Shown: in pieces, positions 35,229 to 44,656 of the stretch
How the letters are laid out: each line of letters begins with the position of its first letter
Numbering within the stretch: position 1 is the stretch's first letter
Source of the DNA: an uncultured Dysosmobacter sp.
GTDB taxonomy: Bacteria; Bacillota; Clostridia; Oscillospirales; Oscillospiraceae
Direction of reading: 5' to 3'
DNA: 64,000 nucleotides
Assembly (NCBI RefSeq): GCF_947631635.1
Contig: NZ_CANRMB010000001.1
Location: 1-64,000, forward strand
Notes under the pieces: generated by a model
The model's database searches: none
Told to the model about the DNA's origin: nothing
The model's input: only the letters and a program-made list of their open reading frames with translations
Made by a program: the position numbers and the translations under genes

Positions 35229-35842
35229 TGCAAACCTCCAAAATTTTTGTTTTGTCCGGCGCACACAGTATACCATCATGGTTTGTACACAAACCATGAA
35301 AGGCGTACGCCTTTTGAACTCTATTTATTTTAACAAATATTCCGGCTTTGTCAACCTTATTTCCCCAAATACCAATGGTAAGCTGCAAATATATTGAGTC
35401 ATTTCCAACTTTCGGCGGGCCGTATATACCCGCGAAAGCCCATACAGTGGAACCGGATAAGCCAAAAATGTGTGGGATAATTTTTTTCAAGAGCAGCGCC
35501 CGAAATTCGTTGATGCTGGTTTTTCCCTCCGGATTTTCGGCTGTGAGCAACTGTCCGAAGATGCCGCGGCTTCATGGAGCGGCCATCTGGAGCAGAGGGG
35601 ATTGGTGACAATATTCCGCGTCCATATATTTTCATAGACAATTACAGGGCCAGCAAAGACCTGATTTTCCGCTCCGATATCGGAGGGGCGGCATGCGGCT
35701 GAATTGGGGGACGGATCGCTGCGATGAACGCGCTGCTGCAAAAATACGGCCAGACCAAACGATCCAGGCTGGCAGCTCCGCAAACGGTATAGCTTTTCCG
35801 CGGCCCATAAATGCCGCTTGATGGATGCGGTTTTGCGCAAGA
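35229..35842. other. Promoter region and probable decayed DNA
   Basis: Between the importer and the isochorismatase-fold gene lies about 600 bases with several overlapping minus-strand frames (for example 35487-35861, 35212-35550), none with a start site or recognisable motif. Local peptides such as ENQVFAGPVIVYENI and TVWAFAGIYGPPKVG look protein-like but lie in different frames, which suggests a broken gene. The importer promoter must lie in 35229-35400. Confidence 0.35.
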
Positions 35843-36544
35843 TCACCAGCGGTCGACCCAACCGACAGAATTGCCGAAAGTTTCAAAAGGCTCTGGAATG
35901 ATGTCTGCAGATTCCATTTCGGCGCGGATGGCAGCAGAGGTATCTGGAACGGTGAACTCGTCATAGGCAGAAAAAGCCTGGTTATCTAAGAGGATAGCGC
36001 CAATCCGCTGCATATCCGCCAAGTTGACACGCTGAATTTCCTCCGTCTGAGAGGAACAGCACTCCGTCAGCACCACGGCGTTGTACTCCAGGGCAATCGC
36101 GTCATAACAGGAGGTGCGAATACAGTTTGGAGTGGTCGTGCCGGCCAGGATGACAGTACGGATGTCCAGCCGGCGCAGGATGAGGTCCAATTCAGTCTGG
36201 AAGAAGGCGCTCCAGCGGGGCTTGATGATGGTATAGTCGCCCGGTTGGGGACGGAGAGCGGCAGGGGCCTGGGCGCTGTTAAAACCCTGACTGGCAGGGC
36301 CGCAGGCACGGCCGCCGGCTTTCCAGGCAGCATAGCGGGAGAGTTCCACATCGCTGCCATCCGGACGATAAATGCGCTTGACAAAGAAAATGGGGATCCC
36401 TTTACTGCGCGCCAGGCTCAAAGCCTGGGCACAGGCAGGGATCGTAGAGCGGGCGTAATGGATGCAATGACCGCCCTTCGGCTCCACAAAGCCGTTTTCC
36501 ATATCAATCAGCACCAGGGCAGAACGGGTAGGATTTGGTTTCAT
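35843..36544 (-). CDS. Isochorismatase-fold cysteine hydrolase
   Basis: A 233-residue enzyme with the triad of the cysteine-hydrolase family: Asp14 (LVLIDMENGF), Lys108 (IIKPRWSAF) and Cys141 (GTTTPNCIRTS), including the cis-peptide region before the Cys. Start ATG 36544 has AAAGGA upstream; the frame extending to 36673 is not protein-like. Members hydrolyse amides such as nicotinamide, ureidoacrylate or N-carbamoyl amines. It stands between the importer and the acyl-CoA cluster without an obvious operon partner. Confidence 0.88.
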   Translation of the reverse strand: MKPNPTRSALVLIDMENGFVEPKGGHCIHYARSTIPACAQALSLARSKGIPIFFVKRIYRPDGSDVELSRYAAWKAGGRACGPASQGFNSAQAPAALRPQPGDYTIIKPRWSAFFQTELDLILRRLDIRTVILAGTTTPNCIRTSCYDAIALEYNAVVLTECCSSQTEEIQRVNLADMQRIGAILLDNQAFSAYDEFTVPDTSAAIRAEMESADIIPEPFETFGNSVGWVDRW

Positions 36545-36864
36545 GTGAAAATCCTTTCTGTGCCGCAAACAATCGGCACTTTGCGTTGGTATTTGTGAGG
36601 CCAGTATAAACGAAAAATTTTTAAAAGAAAAGAATTTTTTATGGAAAATATGCTGTGGGGAGGTGCGACGCATATCCGTTTGTCTTTAAAAGAGGGTGCT
36701 TTCCTGCAGTGAGTGATCAATGAGAATAAAGTGGATATGTGGCATATAAATGCCTTTTTTGAGGATTTCAACAAATAATTCATGAAAAATTTATCAAATT
36801 AATATATGGAATTTGTGGAAAGGCCGTTGTATAATGCAGACAAACGAAAGCTTTTTGTTTTTTG

Positions 36865-36883
36865 AAATTGGTTGAACCATTTT
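36865..36883. promoter_or_regulatory. GntR/FadR-type operator, site 1
   Basis: AAATTGGTTGAACCATTTT, core TGGTTGAACCA at 36869-36879. About 30 bases after a TATAAT box, where a bound repressor would block elongation or overlap initiation. Confidence 0.7.
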
Positions 36884-36982
36884 TGGCGCATTACAAAGCA
36901 AGACCCTTTAAAATTGCGAGGGTTTTTGGTAGTATCAAGCATCGAATTGCATGACTTTGGCCAGTCGTGTTTTTTATTCCAG

Positions 36983-37004
36983 AAAATGGTTGAGCCAATT
37001 TGAG
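36983..37004. promoter_or_regulatory. GntR/FadR-type operator, site 2
   Basis: AATGGTTGAGCCAATTTGAG, core TGGTTGAGCCA at 36987-36997, 136 bases before the acyl-CoA dehydrogenase start. Confidence 0.7.
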
Positions 37005-37139
37005 CGGGTTGAAAGACTGACTTGATGCTTCTGCGTGGAATGGCGTTTTGAGCGATAAGACGACAGGAGAAAAAGTCCAAGCCGACACGAAGCAATGTGT
37101 TGTGGAAATCAAATTATATGTTATACGGAGGGTATATAA

Positions 37140-38276
37140 ATGGCGTATTTATTTCCTGAAGAAGATCGTGACCTCTATGAATCTGTAAAAGAGTTCTGCG
37201 AGAAGGAAGTCAAGGAGCAATGCAAGGAATTTGACAAAACCGGAGAGTGGCCCAGTAAGATCTATGACATGGCCATGGACATGGGCCTGCACATGATGGA
37301 GGTGCCTGAAGCCTACGGCGGATTGGAACTGAACCGCACCACCAACCTGGCCCTGGTTGAACTGATGGCTGCTGCGGATGCCGGCTTTGCAACGTCGTTC
37401 AATGCCAGCAGTCTGGCACTGAATGCGATTTTGATTTCGGGCAGTGAAGAGCTGAAGCACCGCGCCTGCAAGATCCTGGAAGAGAAAAAGTTCGGCGCGT
37501 TTGCACTGACAGAGTCCGATGCCGGTTCTGACGCTGGCGCCGGCAAGACGGTTGCGGTGCGCGATGGTGATTCCTATGTGCTGAACGGCAGAAAGTGCTT
37601 CATCACAAATGGCGGCGTTGCGGGCTTCTATGTTGTTACGGCTATGACAAAGAAGGGCGTAGGCGTTTCCGGCATGAGCGCATTCTTCGTTGAAGCGGGC
37701 ACGCCCGGTCTGTCCACTGGAGCGGAGGAAAATAAACTGGGCATCCGCACATCCAATACCTGTGATGTGGTGCTGGACAACTGCCGCATCCCCGCAGAAA
37801 ACTTGATTGGCAAAGAGGGAGAGGGCTTCAAAATCGCAATGAAGACCCTGGATCATGGCAGAGTGCTGTGCGCTTGTGCTGCCGCCGGCATTATCCAGAG
37901 AAGCATTGATGAGTCTGTGGCCTATGCAAAGGAGCGCATCGCATTCGGCAAGCCGCTGATCAAGAATCAGGCCCTGAGCTTTAAGATTGCAGACATGGCC
38001 ATTAAGGCGGAAACATCTCGCCAGATGGCGGCGCATTGTGCGGCGCTGATGGATCGCGGAATGCCTTACAGCAAGGAGGCGGCAATGGCAAAGGCGTTTG
38101 CTGCCGATGGCGCGATGTTCGCGGCCAGCGAGGCCATTCAGATTTTCGGCGGGTATGGATATATTCACGAGTATCCTGTCGAAAAGCTGCTGCGGGACGC
38201 AAAGATCTTCCAGATATATGAGGGTACTTGCGAGATTTGCAGAATGGTGGTTGCCGGAGCTGTGATAGGCCGCTGA
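37140..38276 (+). CDS. Acyl-CoA dehydrogenase
   Basis: A 378-residue flavoprotein of butyryl-CoA dehydrogenase length. FAD and substrate motifs are visible: FALTESDAGSDAG near 121-133, CFITNGG, GIRTSNTCDVVLDNCRIP, and IFGGYGYIHEYPVEKLLRDAKIFQIYEGT with the likely catalytic base Glu361. The C-terminus CEICRMVVAG resembles the usual NEIQRLVIAR. GGAGG lies before the ATG. First gene of the cluster, behind two operators. Electrons should pass to the EtfAB encoded downstream. Chain specificity unknown. Confidence 0.93.
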   Translation: MAYLFPEEDRDLYESVKEFCEKEVKEQCKEFDKTGEWPSKIYDMAMDMGLHMMEVPEAYGGLELNRTTNLALVELMAAADAGFATSFNASSLALNAILISGSEELKHRACKILEEKKFGAFALTESDAGSDAGAGKTVAVRDGDSYVLNGRKCFITNGGVAGFYVVTAMTKKGVGVSGMSAFFVEAGTPGLSTGAEENKLGIRTSNTCDVVLDNCRIPAENLIGKEGEGFKIAMKTLDHGRVLCACAAAGIIQRSIDESVAYAKERIAFGKPLIKNQALSFKIADMAIKAETSRQMAAHCAALMDRGMPYSKEAAMAKAFAADGAMFAASEAIQIFGGYGYIHEYPVEKLLRDAKIFQIYEGTCEICRMVVAGAVIGR

Positions 38277-38333
38277 GACGGTTTGAGGATAAATTGAACC
38301 GGTCCGCAAGAGATATCAAAATGGTTTTAGTTG

Positions 38334-38358
38334 CTCAAATTGGTTGAACCAAATTGAG
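38334..38358. promoter_or_regulatory. GntR/FadR-type operator, site 3
   Basis: The most symmetric copy: AAATTGGTTGAACCAAATT with CTC/GAG flanks on both sides. It lies between the acyl-CoA dehydrogenase and the flavin oxidase, implying a second controlled promoter. Confidence 0.75.
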
Positions 38359-38478
38359 GGGGCGGCCTGGAGACTGCGGCGAAATGGGTCGGATGGAAGC
38401 GCGCTGCTTCAGGATCTGACAAGAGGATGCCTTGCATGGAAAGGCCCCACCTTAATATTTGAAAGTGAGATTTGAAAG

Positions 38479-39909
38479 ATGACGAAATATAATGCTGTGA
38501 CGGAAGAAATCATACAGCAGATCAAAGATGCTGCACCAGGTCATGTATTGGTCGGCGACGCGGTCAACGAGGACTATGCGCACGATGAGACCATGCGGGT
38601 GGAAACTGTGCCGAAAAAGCCCGATGTGGTAGTAGAGGCGCGGTCCACGGAAGAAGTTGCCGCAGTGATGAAGATCTGCAATGAAAATCACATTCCTGTG
38701 ACGCCCCGCGGCGCAGGAACCGGCTTATCAGGCGGCGCCTGGCCCCTGATGGGCGGCGTTGTGATCACAACGGAAAAGATGAACAAGATCCTTGGCTATG
38801 ATGAGACCAATATGATCGTCCGCGTACAGGCCGGCGTTCTGCTGGCAACGCTGGCGGAGGACTGCACGAGCCGCGGCCTGATGTATCCGCCCGATCCCGG
38901 TCAGAAGTTTGCAACATTGGGCGGCAACGCCAACACGAATGCCGGCGGTATGCGCGCCGTGAAGTACGGCACCACGAGAGATTATATCCGCGAGATCACG
39001 GTTGTGCTGCCGACAGGAAAGATCACGAAGTTTGGCGCTCCTGTGGTGAAGAACAGCTCCGGTTATAGCCTGATGCATTTGATGATCGGGTCTGAGGGCA
39101 CGCTGGGCATTATTACAGAGCTGACGCTGAAGGTCGTGGCGGCTCCTAAGAAGACCATCAGCCTGTTGGCGCCTTTCGGAAAAGAGGGAGACGGTCTCCG
39201 CTGCGTGCCTCGTATGATCCGCGCCGGATTAAATCTGGAGGCGGCGGAATTTATCGACAGGGTATCTGCTGATAAATCTGCTGCATATCTGGGCAAGGAG
39301 GTCTTTCCTAAGGTCGTAGACGGCGTGGAGTGTGAGGTCTATCTGCTGATGACCTTTGAGGGCCGGACGGATGACGAGCTGGAACTTGAGGTCGAACGGG
39401 CGGCAGAGATCCTGCAGGACAGCGGCTCCGCTGATATTTTGGTGGCAGATACCCCGGCGCTGAAAAAGGAAATGTGGAGTGCCCGGGACAGTCTGCAGGA
39501 AGCCCATGTATCCCTTGTGAAGCGGACCTGTTCCTTTGACATCACGATTCCCATCAGCGAGTTGGCCGACTATATGGTGTTCCTGCGGGGACTCGCCGAT
39601 GAAGAGAAGATTCATTTCAGCTGCTTCGGCCATGCCGGTGACGGCAACCTGCATATTGGCTATTACGATGATTCCCTGAGCAATGAGGAGTTTGACGAGC
39701 GGATCGAACGAGTTACTGAAAAGGCTTATGCAAGATGCAAGGAAATCGGCGGCGTGATCAGCGGCGAGCATGGCATTGGCTTTGAGCGTGCAAAGTACCT
39801 GCCGGCGCAGGTCGGCGAGGAGTGCATCGAACTGATGCAGGGCATTAAGCAGGTCTTTGACCCCAATTTGATTTTGAATCCCGGCAAGGTTTGCTTTGCG
39901 CTGGACTAA
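38479..39909 (+). CDS. FAD-linked 2-hydroxyacid dehydrogenase (GlcD/LctD-like)
   Basis: A 476-residue flavoprotein. PRGAGTGLSGGAWPL (about 75-90) is the FAD_binding_4 pyrophosphate loop, and HFSCFGHAGDGNLHIGYYDD and GGVISGEHGIGFERAKYLP are the C-terminal lactate/glycolate-oxidase cap motifs with metal and substrate His residues. The order dehydrogenase-etfB-etfA mirrors the LctBCD lactate dehydrogenase of acetogens, where Etf confurcates NADH and ferredoxin electrons. It may therefore oxidise a 2-hydroxyacid (lactate or a pathway intermediate) to a 2-oxoacid. Substrate inferred only by family. Confidence 0.9.
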   Translation: MTKYNAVTEEIIQQIKDAAPGHVLVGDAVNEDYAHDETMRVETVPKKPDVVVEARSTEEVAAVMKICNENHIPVTPRGAGTGLSGGAWPLMGGVVITTEKMNKILGYDETNMIVRVQAGVLLATLAEDCTSRGLMYPPDPGQKFATLGGNANTNAGGMRAVKYGTTRDYIREITVVLPTGKITKFGAPVVKNSSGYSLMHLMIGSEGTLGIITELTLKVVAAPKKTISLLAPFGKEGDGLRCVPRMIRAGLNLEAAEFIDRVSADKSAAYLGKEVFPKVVDGVECEVYLLMTFEGRTDDELELEVERAAEILQDSGSADILVADTPALKKEMWSARDSLQEAHVSLVKRTCSFDITIPISELADYMVFLRGLADEEKIHFSCFGHAGDGNLHIGYYDDSLSNEEFDERIERVTEKAYARCKEIGGVISGEHGIGFERAKYLPAQVGEECIELMQGIKQVFDPNLILNPGKVCFALD

Positions 39910-39925
39910 AGAAGAGGAAATATCC

Positions 39926-40702
39926 ATGAATTACTTAGTATGTGTAAAACAGGTACCCGACGACTCTGTGCTGGTAACTCTGGATGCAGACGGTTCCCCC
40001 GACCTCCAAAGCATTGATCTGACGGTCAATGCCTTTGATACCTATGCGTTGGAGATGATCACACGGGTTCGCGAAAAACAGGGCGAGGGCGAAATTACGG
40101 TGCTCACCGTAGGCGGCGAGACTGCTGTTTCGGCACTGCGCAGCTGCTTGAGCGTTGGTGCGGATAAGGCTGCAAGGGTTTGGAACGCCGCTTGTGAGCA
40201 TACGAATGCCAAGGCGATGAGTGAGATCCTTTATCAGACGATTTCCAAGCAGCTGGAGGACGGCAGGAAGTTTGACGCCATTTTGTGCGGCCTGGAGTCT
40301 ACGGACACCATGTCTGGACAAGTGGGCGCGCGGCTGGCGGAAAAGCTGGGATATGCGCTGGTCACCGGCGCCGTTTCTATGGAGGCCTTTGAAGACGGTT
40401 TTAAGGTTGAGCAGGAGACGGAGAACGGCAGCCGCGTATTGAAGGTTGAGAGACCCTGCGTTATTACAGTCTCCAAGCCCAACTATGATCCCCGCTATCC
40501 CACCTTGAAGAGCAAGATGGCGGCGCGGAAAATGCCAATTGAGGATTGGACGCTGGACAGCTATCAAGTCACTGAAAACGCTGCCGCACGCAGCTTTGAG
40601 GTGCTTCCGCAGAAGGAAGGCGGCCAGAAGATTATGGAAGAGGACGTAGCATGCAGCGTCCAGAAGGCCATTGCAATCATGGTTGAGGATAAAGTCCTGT
40701 AA
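39926..40702 (+). CDS. etfB: Electron transfer flavoprotein beta subunit
   Basis: A 258-residue EtfB. MNYLVCVKQVPDD is the family start, TVNAFDTYALE and GLESTDTMSGQVGARLAEKLG are conserved blocks (nucleotide site and adenine pocket). The latter block in bifurcating Etfs holds a second FAD. ATG 39926 follows the flavin oxidase by 16 bases with GAGGAAA upstream. Works with EtfA next door, serving the acyl-CoA dehydrogenase or the LctD-like oxidase. Confidence 0.93.
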   Translation: MNYLVCVKQVPDDSVLVTLDADGSPDLQSIDLTVNAFDTYALEMITRVREKQGEGEITVLTVGGETAVSALRSCLSVGADKAARVWNAACEHTNAKAMSEILYQTISKQLEDGRKFDAILCGLESTDTMSGQVGARLAEKLGYALVTGAVSMEAFEDGFKVEQETENGSRVLKVERPCVITVSKPNYDPRYPTLKSKMAARKMPIEDWTLDSYQVTENAAARSFEVLPQKEGGQKIMEEDVACSVQKAIAIMVEDKVL

Positions 40703-40719
40703 GTGAGGAGGGGCATGGA

Positions 40720-41703
40720 ATGAAAAAAGATGTATGTGTATGTGTGCAGCTTGTCAATCATGCACCGTCCAACGTTTCTTTGGAAGCGCTTGCGCTTGCA
40801 GCGAAGCTGACCGATGGCGAAGGAAAGGTTTCTGCGCTGGTTTTGGGCGCAGAGGAAGCAGATCTGGCCTCCACCCTCATTGCATACGGCGCGGACCGTG
40901 TGGTGCTGGTGAAAGGCGGCCGGCTTGCGGAATTTTCTGCGGATGCCTATGTGCAGGCGCTGCATGCCGTTCTTGGCGAGCTGTCTCCCCAAATTGTGCT
41001 GCTTGGCAGCACTGGAGAGGGCAAAGAATTGGCCGCGAGAGCTGCGGAGATGTCCTGCGCGGATTATGTGTCTGACGTGATAGATGTAGCCGTTGAGGGA
41101 GAAAACCTGTATTGGAAGCGGTTTGCATACAGCGGCTCCGTCATTCAAAAAGAAACTGCGCAGACGGCGTGTGTATTCGCAACCGTAAGACCGAATGCGT
41201 TTAAGAAATGCGAACCGGATGCCGCCCGGACTGGTGAAACGCTTGTAAAGGAATATCAGGCAGAGGATCAGGCCTTGAAGACTCAGGTCCTGGAGATGAT
41301 CACGACCATGAGTGAAGACGCCAAGATCGAAGAGGCTGACATTGTGGTCTGTGCCGGCCGCGGAATGGGCAGCGAGGAAGACTGCAAAGCGCTGCAGGAG
41401 CTGGCTGATCTGCTTGGCGGCGTAGTGGGCGGTACCCGCCCTGCTGTTGAAGCCGGCTGGGTGGCAAGAAATAACCTGATCGGTCAGAGCGGCAAGAGCG
41501 TGGCGCCCCGCATTTATATTGCGTTTGGCGTATCCGGCGCAGTACAGCACTTGGCGGGCATCTCCGGCGCGGATTATATCGTTGCGGTCAACCGCGATGA
41601 GGATGCGGCAATTTTTAATGTGGCAAATGTTGGCATTGTTGCTGACGCGAAACAGGCGTTGACAGTGATGATAGATGAGATCAAACGTATGCAATCAAAG
41701 TAA
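40720..41703 (+). CDS. etfA: Electron transfer flavoprotein alpha subunit
   Basis: A 327-residue EtfA. The C-terminal FAD domain has GGTRPAVEAGWV, NLIGQSGKSVAPRIYIAFGVSGA, in part, and QHLAGISGADYIVAVNRDED, the conserved FAD-binding blocks. GAGGAGG is upstream of the ATG. It forms the heterodimer with EtfB. No N-terminal ferredoxin domain is present, unlike some LctC proteins. Confidence 0.94.
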   Translation: MKKDVCVCVQLVNHAPSNVSLEALALAAKLTDGEGKVSALVLGAEEADLASTLIAYGADRVVLVKGGRLAEFSADAYVQALHAVLGELSPQIVLLGSTGEGKELAARAAEMSCADYVSDVIDVAVEGENLYWKRFAYSGSVIQKETAQTACVFATVRPNAFKKCEPDAARTGETLVKEYQAEDQALKTQVLEMITTMSEDAKIEEADIVVCAGRGMGSEEDCKALQELADLLGGVVGGTRPAVEAGWVARNNLIGQSGKSVAPRIYIAFGVSGAVQHLAGISGADYIVAVNRDEDAAIFNVANVGIVADAKQALTVMIDEIKRMQSK

Positions 41704-41717
41704 GGAGATGTAACAGC

Positions 41718-42986
41718 ATGAAAAAGTTTGAGGAGTTTGATAATTATCCGTTGGAGGGGCAGCCCTATTACGATGAAAACCGGGCATGGGTTTCTCCGCT
41801 GAATTTCCTGGAGGAAAACCTGAAGGACTATCCCGAGGAGATCCAGATCCATGACTGCACGCTGCGTGACGGCGAGCAGACCCCCGGTGTTTCCTATACG
41901 CTGGCAGAGCGCCTGCGCATTGCAAAGCAGCTGGATGAGCTGGGTGTCGATCGTATCGAGATCGGTATGCCCATTATTTCTGAGGAACACTGCGAAGCGA
42001 TCAAGAAGGCTGTCAACATGGGACTGACTGCCAAGGTCGTTCCCTTTGCACGCGCCAACCCCAAGGACATTGAGCTGTCTGTCGCTTGCGGTGCAAGAGA
42101 CATCATTATCGAGCACAACCTGAACCCCTACACCTGCAAGTATGCATATGGCCTGGATCAGGATGCCCTGCTGCGCCGCATCAGCGAGAGCGTCGCCGCC
42201 GCAAAGAAGGAGGGCCTCTGGGTCAACTTCATGGGATGGGACTTTACCCGCGCTCCTCTGGAGTTCAGCCGCAAGGCGCATCAGGCAGCTGTGGACGCCG
42301 GTGCAGATGCGATCACGCTGGTGGATACGACCGCTGTTGCGACCCCTGATGCAATCGGCTATGCGGTTCGCAAATTCCACAACTGGTTCCCCAAGACTCA
42401 GATCGAGATCCATGTCCACAACGACTTCGGCACCGGCATCGCTTCCTCTCTGATGGCCATTAAGAACGGCGCCAAGGTCATTCATTCTTCCATGAATGCG
42501 CTGGGCGAGCGCACCGGCAACGTTGCTACTGAGGATGTTGCGACCACACTGGGCATTTTGCTGGGCGGAAAGGTAAAGACGAATATCAAGCTGGATAAGT
42601 TGGCACAGACCGGCCGCGTGATCAGCGACATCACGGGTGTCCGTCCCAATGTGAATAAGACCGTGTTTGGCGAAAACTGCTTTGGCATCGAGACCGGCAT
42701 CGGCAGCCATCTGTTTGAGAAGATGAGAGCGGTCGGCTTTAACGAGAACAGTGTGTATCCCTTTATCCCCGCTGCGGTGGGCAGAAAGGATATGGAATAT
42801 CGGATCGGCGCCGCCAGCGGCTCGGTGACCATGCAGTATTATCTGGAGAAAAACGGCATGAGCGCCAGCAAGGAGCAGATTGGCGAGATTGTAAAGGCTG
42901 TCAAGGAAGAGAGCGAGGTTCGCAAGGCCCTGCTGACCGAGGAAGAGCTGGTCGAACTCATGAAGAACATTCTGGCAAAAAAATAA
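41718..42986 (+). CDS. DRE-TIM metallolyase (isopropylmalate/homocitrate synthase-like)
   Basis: A 422-residue TIM-barrel enzyme. IHDCTLRDGEQTPGVSYT (about residue 43-60) is the HMGL-like signature with the metal Asp, and HVHNDFGTG gives the HxH metal pair. The GEQ form is that of 2-isopropylmalate, citramalate and homocitrate synthases; lyases also share the fold. The C-terminal region is short and lacks the leucine regulatory domain, as in a catabolic enzyme. Beside a 2-oxo-acid hydratase and thiolase it may cleave or condense a 2-oxo acid with an acyl-CoA. The exact reaction is unknown. Confidence 0.85.
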   Translation: MKKFEEFDNYPLEGQPYYDENRAWVSPLNFLEENLKDYPEEIQIHDCTLRDGEQTPGVSYTLAERLRIAKQLDELGVDRIEIGMPIISEEHCEAIKKAVNMGLTAKVVPFARANPKDIELSVACGARDIIIEHNLNPYTCKYAYGLDQDALLRRISESVAAAKKEGLWVNFMGWDFTRAPLEFSRKAHQAAVDAGADAITLVDTTAVATPDAIGYAVRKFHNWFPKTQIEIHVHNDFGTGIASSLMAIKNGAKVIHSSMNALGERTGNVATEDVATTLGILLGGKVKTNIKLDKLAQTGRVISDITGVRPNVNKTVFGENCFGIETGIGSHLFEKMRAVGFNENSVYPFIPAAVGRKDMEYRIGAASGSVTMQYYLEKNGMSASKEQIGEIVKAVKEESEVRKALLTEEELVELMKNILAKK

Positions 42987-43004
42987 GATAAGGGAGAAAT
43001 TGCT

Positions 43005-43775
43005 ATGACAATGGACAAAGAAAGAATTGCCGCCCTGCTGGTTGAGGCGCAGGAAACGGCAACTCCTCTGACCGCAGAGTTCAAGCAGGATTTCACACTG
43101 GAAGAATCCTATGCTGTCCAGAAGCTGGTGAGAGACGAAAAAGTGAGACGCGGCAACCGCGTTTTGGGCAAGAAGATCGGCTTTACCAGCCGCGGAATGC
43201 GCGAGAGATTCAATATGCCCAGCCCTGACTACGGCAACCTGTTCAGCAGCGATATGTTCCTGCAGGGCGAGCCCATCGATACCTCCCGCTTTATTGCTCC
43301 CAAGGTGGAGGGCGAGATCGCTTTCCTGCTGAAAAAGGATCTGGAAGGCCCCAATGTGACTGCTTATGACGTGCTGGATGCAACTGCGGGCGTTATGGCC
43401 TGCCTGGAGTTCGTGGACACCAGATGGGGATTCCCGGTCCAGCCCATCGACACCATTGCCGACAATGCGGCCTGCGGCGGCTTCCTGCTGGGCAGCAAGA
43501 TGCTTCCCCTGGAGAATCTGGACCTGCGTTACATCGCCATGTACATGATGAGAAATGGCGAGCTGATTAATTCCGGCGCAGGCGTTGAGGTGATGGGCGA
43601 TCCCATCAACGCCATGATCTGGCTGGCAAACCGCTTGGCCATGCACGGCGATAAGATGCACGCCGGTGATATTTTCCTCTCTGGCGCACTGACCTTTGCT
43701 GTGGATGTAAAGGCCGGCGACAACATGAGCGTCTGCTTCAGCGAGCTGGGAAATATCGATGTGAAATTTGTGTAA
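43005..43775 (+). CDS. 2-oxopent-4-enoate hydratase-like protein (MhpD/FAH superfamily)
   Basis: A 256-residue member of the fumarylacetoacetate hydrolase superfamily. KKIGFTSRGMRERFN and PKVEGEIAFLL (Glu-x-Glu metal ligands) are typical of 2-keto-4-pentenoate hydratases and oxalocrotonate decarboxylases, both needing Mg2+ or Mn2+. Follows the aldolase/synthase by 18 bases. In aerobic meta-cleavage pathways such a hydratase precedes an aldolase of the same superfamily type, and here the pair sits in an anaerobe. Substrate presumably a 2-oxo-enoate. Confidence 0.85.
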   Translation: MTMDKERIAALLVEAQETATPLTAEFKQDFTLEESYAVQKLVRDEKVRRGNRVLGKKIGFTSRGMRERFNMPSPDYGNLFSSDMFLQGEPIDTSRFIAPKVEGEIAFLLKKDLEGPNVTAYDVLDATAGVMACLEFVDTRWGFPVQPIDTIADNAACGGFLLGSKMLPLENLDLRYIAMYMMRNGELINSGAGVEVMGDPINAMIWLANRLAMHGDKMHAGDIFLSGALTFAVDVKAGDNMSVCFSELGNIDVKFV

Positions 43776-43815
43776 GACCGGAAGGTTTTTACATCAAAAA
43801 AAGGAGGTAAATAAA

Positions 43816-44592
43816 ATGGCGGATCTTGTTCAATTGGAAAAGAGAGACGGTTGGGCCATCATGACGCTGAATGATGCTGCGACCTTAAACTCTCTGCGGA
43901 TGCCCCTGATCAAGGATATCTCGGCAACATTAGATGAGGTCAATGCAGATCCTTCTCTGCGCGCGGTGGTCATAACCGGTGTCGGCAAAACGTTCATTGC
44001 CGGCGGAGACTTGGCGTATATGAAGGACATTGGCTCCGAGGAATCCATGAAGTATGTGGAAGCAAACATGGAAGCCTGCGGAAAGATCTCCTCTTCCTCT
44101 AAGATTTTTATCGCAGCGATCAACGGCTTTGCCCTGGGCGGAGGCTGTGAGGTGGCTTTGGCCTGCGACATTCGTATTGCATCCGAAAAGGCCAAGATTG
44201 GGTTCCCGGAAGTCACGCTGGGCATTCTGCCCGGTGCAGGCGGCACCCAGCGTCTACCCCGCATCATTGGCATGGGCCGCGCCGCAGAGATGATCCTGAC
44301 CGGTGAGGTCGTCAACGCACAGGGCGCTCTGGAACTGGGCATCGTTTCTCACGTTGTCCCCGGCGAAGAGCTGATGGCAAAGGCTGAGGAGCTGGTCGAG
44401 CGTGTCAAAAAGACCTCTCCGATCGGTGTTGCCGGCGCAAAGAGCTGCCTCTATCAGTCTGCATGCATGGGGCTGGATTCCGGCCTGATGTATGAGAGAA
44501 GAATGTGGGGCCTGTGCTTTGCGACGGAGGACAAGCACGAGGGCATGCAGGCATTTTTCGACAAGCGCCCCCCTGTCTTTCAGGGAAAATAA
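43816..44592 (+). CDS. Enoyl-CoA hydratase/isomerase (crotonase)
   Basis: A 258-residue crotonase. Both usual glutamates are visible in [12 protein letters not shown] and [16 protein letters not shown], and the oxyanion loop is [13 protein letters not shown]. Length is standard. ATG 43816 has AAGGAGG eight bases upstream; the longer frame from 43768 lies over it without signals. Hydrates an enoyl-CoA made by the acyl-CoA dehydrogenase or by reductases in the cluster. Confidence 0.93.
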   Translation: MADLVQLEKRDGWAIMTLNDAATLNSLRMPLIKDISATLDEVNADPSLRAVVITGVGKTFIAGGDLAYMKDIGSEESMKYVEANMEACGKISSSSKIFIAAINGFALGGGCEVALACDIRIASEKAKIGFPEVTLGILPGAGGTQRLPRIIGMGRAAEMILTGEVVNAQGALELGIVSHVVPGEELMAKAEELVERVKKTSPIGVAGAKSCLYQSACMGLDSGLMYERRMWGLCFATEDKHEGMQAFFDKRPPVFQGK

Positions 44593-44656
44593 GCGGTATG
44601 CTTCTGAACACAGTATATTTCTGCTGTGTTGATGGGAAAAAGCCAAATGTTAAAAT

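Larger units (their letters stand above)
36545..37139. other. A/T-rich control region upstream of the acyl-CoA cluster
   Basis: No gene is visible. It holds a TATAAT box at 36830-36835 without a clear -35, two copies of the TGGTTGA-type operator (36865-36883, 36983-37004), and GGAGG before the start at 37140. About 300 bases lie between -10 box and start, a long leader whose other content I cannot explain. Confidence 0.5.

Noticed and set aside
41574-43661. 695-codon minus-strand frame across etfA, the metallolyase and the hydratase
   Set aside because: No known domain or ribosome site, and the plus-strand genes are unambiguous.
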